6,355 nt of DNA from Treponema sp. Its GTDB lineage: Bacteria; Spirochaetota; Spirochaetia; Treponematales; Breznakiellaceae. The stretch is taken from assembly GCA_031284195.1 (NCBI GenBank), contig JAITAI010000311.1, positions 1-6,355 on the forward strand, read 5' to 3'. Of this stretch, positions 5,670 through 6,355 are shown one piece after another. The position numbers and the translations under genes are program-made. The notes beneath the pieces were generated by a model, which saw only the letters and a list, made by a program, of their open reading frames with translations, was not told the origin of the DNA and made no database searches. Numbering within the stretch: position 1 is the stretch's first letter; each line of letters begins with the position of its first letter.

Positions 5670-5709
5670 AAACAGCTCCGATGTATTTGTTTCGGGGCTG
5701 TTTGTTTTT
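5670..5709 (+). terminator. Intrinsic terminator of cassette B
   Basis: AAACAGCTCCG (5670-5680) pairs with CGGGGCTGTTT (5693-5703) over 11 bp with one G-U pair. The loop is 12 nt, and GTTTTT follows (5704-5709). It lies 18 nt after the reductase B stop codon. Confidence 0.82.
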
Positions 5710-5724
5710 GCACCCACATGGTAG

Positions 5725-5745
5725 GAGTACCTTGATTGGACTAAA
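5725..5745 (+). repeat. GATT-NN-ACTAAA repeat, copy 1 (plus orientation)
   Basis: GAGTACCTTGATT, then GG, then ACTAAA. The same bases recur at 5920-5940 with AC in the two variable positions, a 19 of 21 match. The core is found inverted at 5900-5912. Confidence 0.65.
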
Positions 5746-5899
5746 TTTCCAGATAAGAGAAAAGCGACAAGAAGAGGAATATGGAACACAAAGGCGCACA
5801 AAAGGTTAGGTTTCCCGGTTTTTATCTCTTTCATGCTTTCTGATTGACTGCGTAGTGGTCTACCCTTCTGCACCGTTGTGGTTAAATTCTTAAATATAC

Positions 5900-5912
5900 T
5901 TTTAGTCTAATC
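5900..5912 (-). repeat. GATT-NN-ACTAAA repeat, copy 2 (minus orientation)
   Basis: TTTTAGTCTAATC, whose complement is GATTAGACTAAAA. It is identical to 6148-6160 and inverted relative to 5734-5745. Together with copy 1 it brackets about 180 bases as terminal inverted repeats would. Confidence 0.65.
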
Positions 5913-5919
5913 ATCCTAT

Positions 5920-5940
5920 GAGTACCTTGATTACACTAAA
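5920..5940 (+). repeat. GATT-NN-ACTAAA repeat, copy 3 (plus orientation)
   Basis: GAGTACCTTGATT, then AC, then ACTAAA, matching copy 1 including the 9 bases outside the core. It starts only 7 nt after copy 2 ends and opens a second bracketed unit that closes at 6160. Confidence 0.65.
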
Positions 5941-5985
5941 ACTTCATGATATGCGTAATCACCAAGAAACAAATTCACCACGGAG

Positions 5986-6019
5986 TACACGGAGTTTTAT
6001 ATTTTGTTTTCTCCGTGTA
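5986..6019. repeat. ACACGGAG-type inverted repeat
   Basis: TACACGGAG (5986-5994) pairs with CTCCGTGTA (6011-6019), 9 bp, with a T-rich 16-nt loop. The preceding CACCACGGAG makes the direct repeat ACGGAG-TAC-ACGGAG. This style of sequence is a widespread intergenic repeat in bacteria, as I recall it; its function here is unknown. Confidence 0.55.
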
Positions 6020-6031
6020 ACTTCTATGTTA

Positions 6032-6049
6032 GGCGGCGAAATCGCCGCC
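6032..6049. repeat. GC-rich hairpin
   Basis: GGCGGCG (6032-6038) pairs with CGCCGCC (6043-6049), loop AAAT, in otherwise A/T-rich DNA. It is compact and stable, but with no following T-run it is not a typical terminator. Confidence 0.5.
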
Positions 6050-6069
6050 GATATGCCGATATAATCGAA

Positions 6070-6090
6070 CATTAACACAGAGTGTTAATG
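6070..6090. repeat. Perfect 9-bp inverted repeat, operator-like
   Basis: CATTAACAC (6070-6078), AGA, GTGTTAATG (6082-6090). Its 21-bp symmetric shape resembles a repressor operator as much as a hairpin. A TATAAT at 6060-6065 lies next to it, but no matching -35 is seen. Confidence 0.45.
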
Positions 6091-6147
6091 ACATCTCCGC
6101 AGTTTTTCTTCCTGGCATATTTGCCCACATATTTTTCATACCCTGCT

Positions 6148-6160
6148 TTTTAGTCTAATC
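6148..6160 (-). repeat. GATT-NN-ACTAAA repeat, copy 4 (minus orientation)
   Basis: TTTTAGTCTAATC again, inverted relative to copy 3. Copies 3 and 4 bracket about 230 bases (5929-6160) that contain three of the inverted repeats listed here. Confidence 0.65.
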
Positions 6161-6168
6161 GGCTGCTA

Positions 6169-6202
6169 TTTTTTTTGTTTTTCGCCTGAAAAACAAAAAA
6201 AA
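6169..6202. repeat. 15-bp perfect A/T-rich inverted repeat
   Basis: Eight T, G, five T, C (6169-6183) is exactly complementary to G, five A, C, eight A (6188-6202), with a GCCT loop. The T-run is on the 5' side on both strands, so it does not fit an intrinsic terminator in either direction unless transcription ends within the arm. Confidence 0.6.
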
Positions 6203-6203
6203 C

Positions 6204-6235
6204 GCGTTTTAACGCCTCTATAAGGTTAATTAGAG
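6204..6235. repeat. Two short inverted repeats
   Basis: GCGTT (6204-6208) with AACGC (6211-6215), then CTCTA (6216-6220) with TAGAG (6231-6235). They directly follow the 15-bp repeat, giving three abutting stems. Each alone is short enough to be chance. Confidence 0.3.
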
Positions 6236-6312
6236 TCTGTCTATAATGTCAAAAAGAGCGGTTGGAAAAGGCAAAATTCGTTTTGCGATATATTGCAGAA
6301 AAAATAGAAAAG

Positions 6313-6348
6313 TGAAATAATCAAAACTATGAAAATGAAATTATTTCA
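6313..6348. repeat. 9-bp inverted repeat near window end
   Basis: TGAAATAAT (6313-6321) pairs with ATTATTTCA (6340-6348) with an 18-nt loop. Its meaning cannot be judged because the window stops 7 bases later. Confidence 0.35.
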
Positions 6349-6355
6349 ACCCCTG

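Larger units (their letters stand above)
5652..6355. other. Gene-free, inverted-repeat-rich stretch after cassette B
   Basis: No credible gene is visible in 704 bases on either strand. The stretch holds the cassette B terminator, four GATT-NN-ACTAAA motifs (5725-6160), an ACACGGAG-type repeat region and six separate inverted repeats between 5986 and 6348. The A/T-rich composition and the density of repeats look like accumulated mobile-element remnants or small non-autonomous elements. Confidence 0.65.

Noticed and set aside
5781..5843. 20-codon forward mini-frame preceded by GAGGA
   Set aside because: The ribosome-binding site is too close to the ATG, there is no promoter, and the sequence ACACAAAGGCGCACAAAAGG looks like a repeat rather than coding.
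5277..5873. Reverse-strand open frame of 198 codons over the end of reductase B and its terminator
   Set aside because: It crosses the cassette B terminator hairpin and mostly mirrors reductase B; no ribosome-binding site or recognisable domain.
6242..6252. TATAAT (6242-6247) as a plus-strand promoter, and TGTCAA (6247-6252) as a reverse -35
   Set aside because: No acceptable -35 lies 16-18 nt from the TATAAT, and the reverse -35 has only a poor -10 match.
6340..6355. ATTATTTCAACCCCTG at the window end resembles the edge of some CRISPR repeats
   Set aside because: Only one partial copy is visible and no repeat-spacer pattern can be tested.

Overview
The window holds two tandem, same-strand copies of one two-gene cassette. 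Each copy has a small lipoprotein with an FMN_bind-type domain, followed by a large Tat-exported, probably lipid-anchored flavoprotein of the FAD_binding_2 (fumarate reductase / urocanate reductase / 3-ketosteroid dehydrogenase) superfamily. Short lipoproteins with LTGC or LIGC lipoboxes, low-to-moderate GC with A/T-rich intergenic DNA, and GC-rich 'ATACCCCG' palindromes suggest a host-associated treponeme-like spirochaete. That placement is recognition and inference, not proof.

Layout: 1-107 is a cluster of GC-rich inverted repeats (REP-like). 254-631 is lipoprotein A and 688-2661 is reductase A, followed by a run of stem-loops ending in a strong intrinsic terminator (2775-2807). 2662-3311 is gene-free. 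It contains a near-consensus sigma-70-type promoter (2852-2880), a C8/(AC)n tract and a second pair of REP-like palindromes just upstream of the next cassette. 3312-3727 is lipoprotein B and 3801-5651 is reductase B, closed by a terminator (5670-5709). 5652-6355 has no credible gene. It is rich in inverted repeats and carries four copies of a GATT-NN-ACTAAA motif arranged like the ends of two small MITE-like units.

Proposed working: the lipoproteins would carry a covalently bound FMN and pass electrons to the partner FAD enzyme outside the cytoplasm, which reduces an unidentified substrate. This matches the general scheme of flavin-based extracytosolic respiration, but here the FMN domain is a separate lipoprotein rather than fused to the reductase as in UrdA. 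The FMN transferase (ApbE/Ftp type) and the membrane electron donor are not in this window. The substrate-binding residues of classical fumarate reductase appear not to be conserved, and the two reductases differ from each other at several of those places, so the copies probably act on different, non-fumarate acceptors. Both cassettes also share an intercistronic stem-loop plus an A/T palindrome placed just before the reductase ribosome-binding site.
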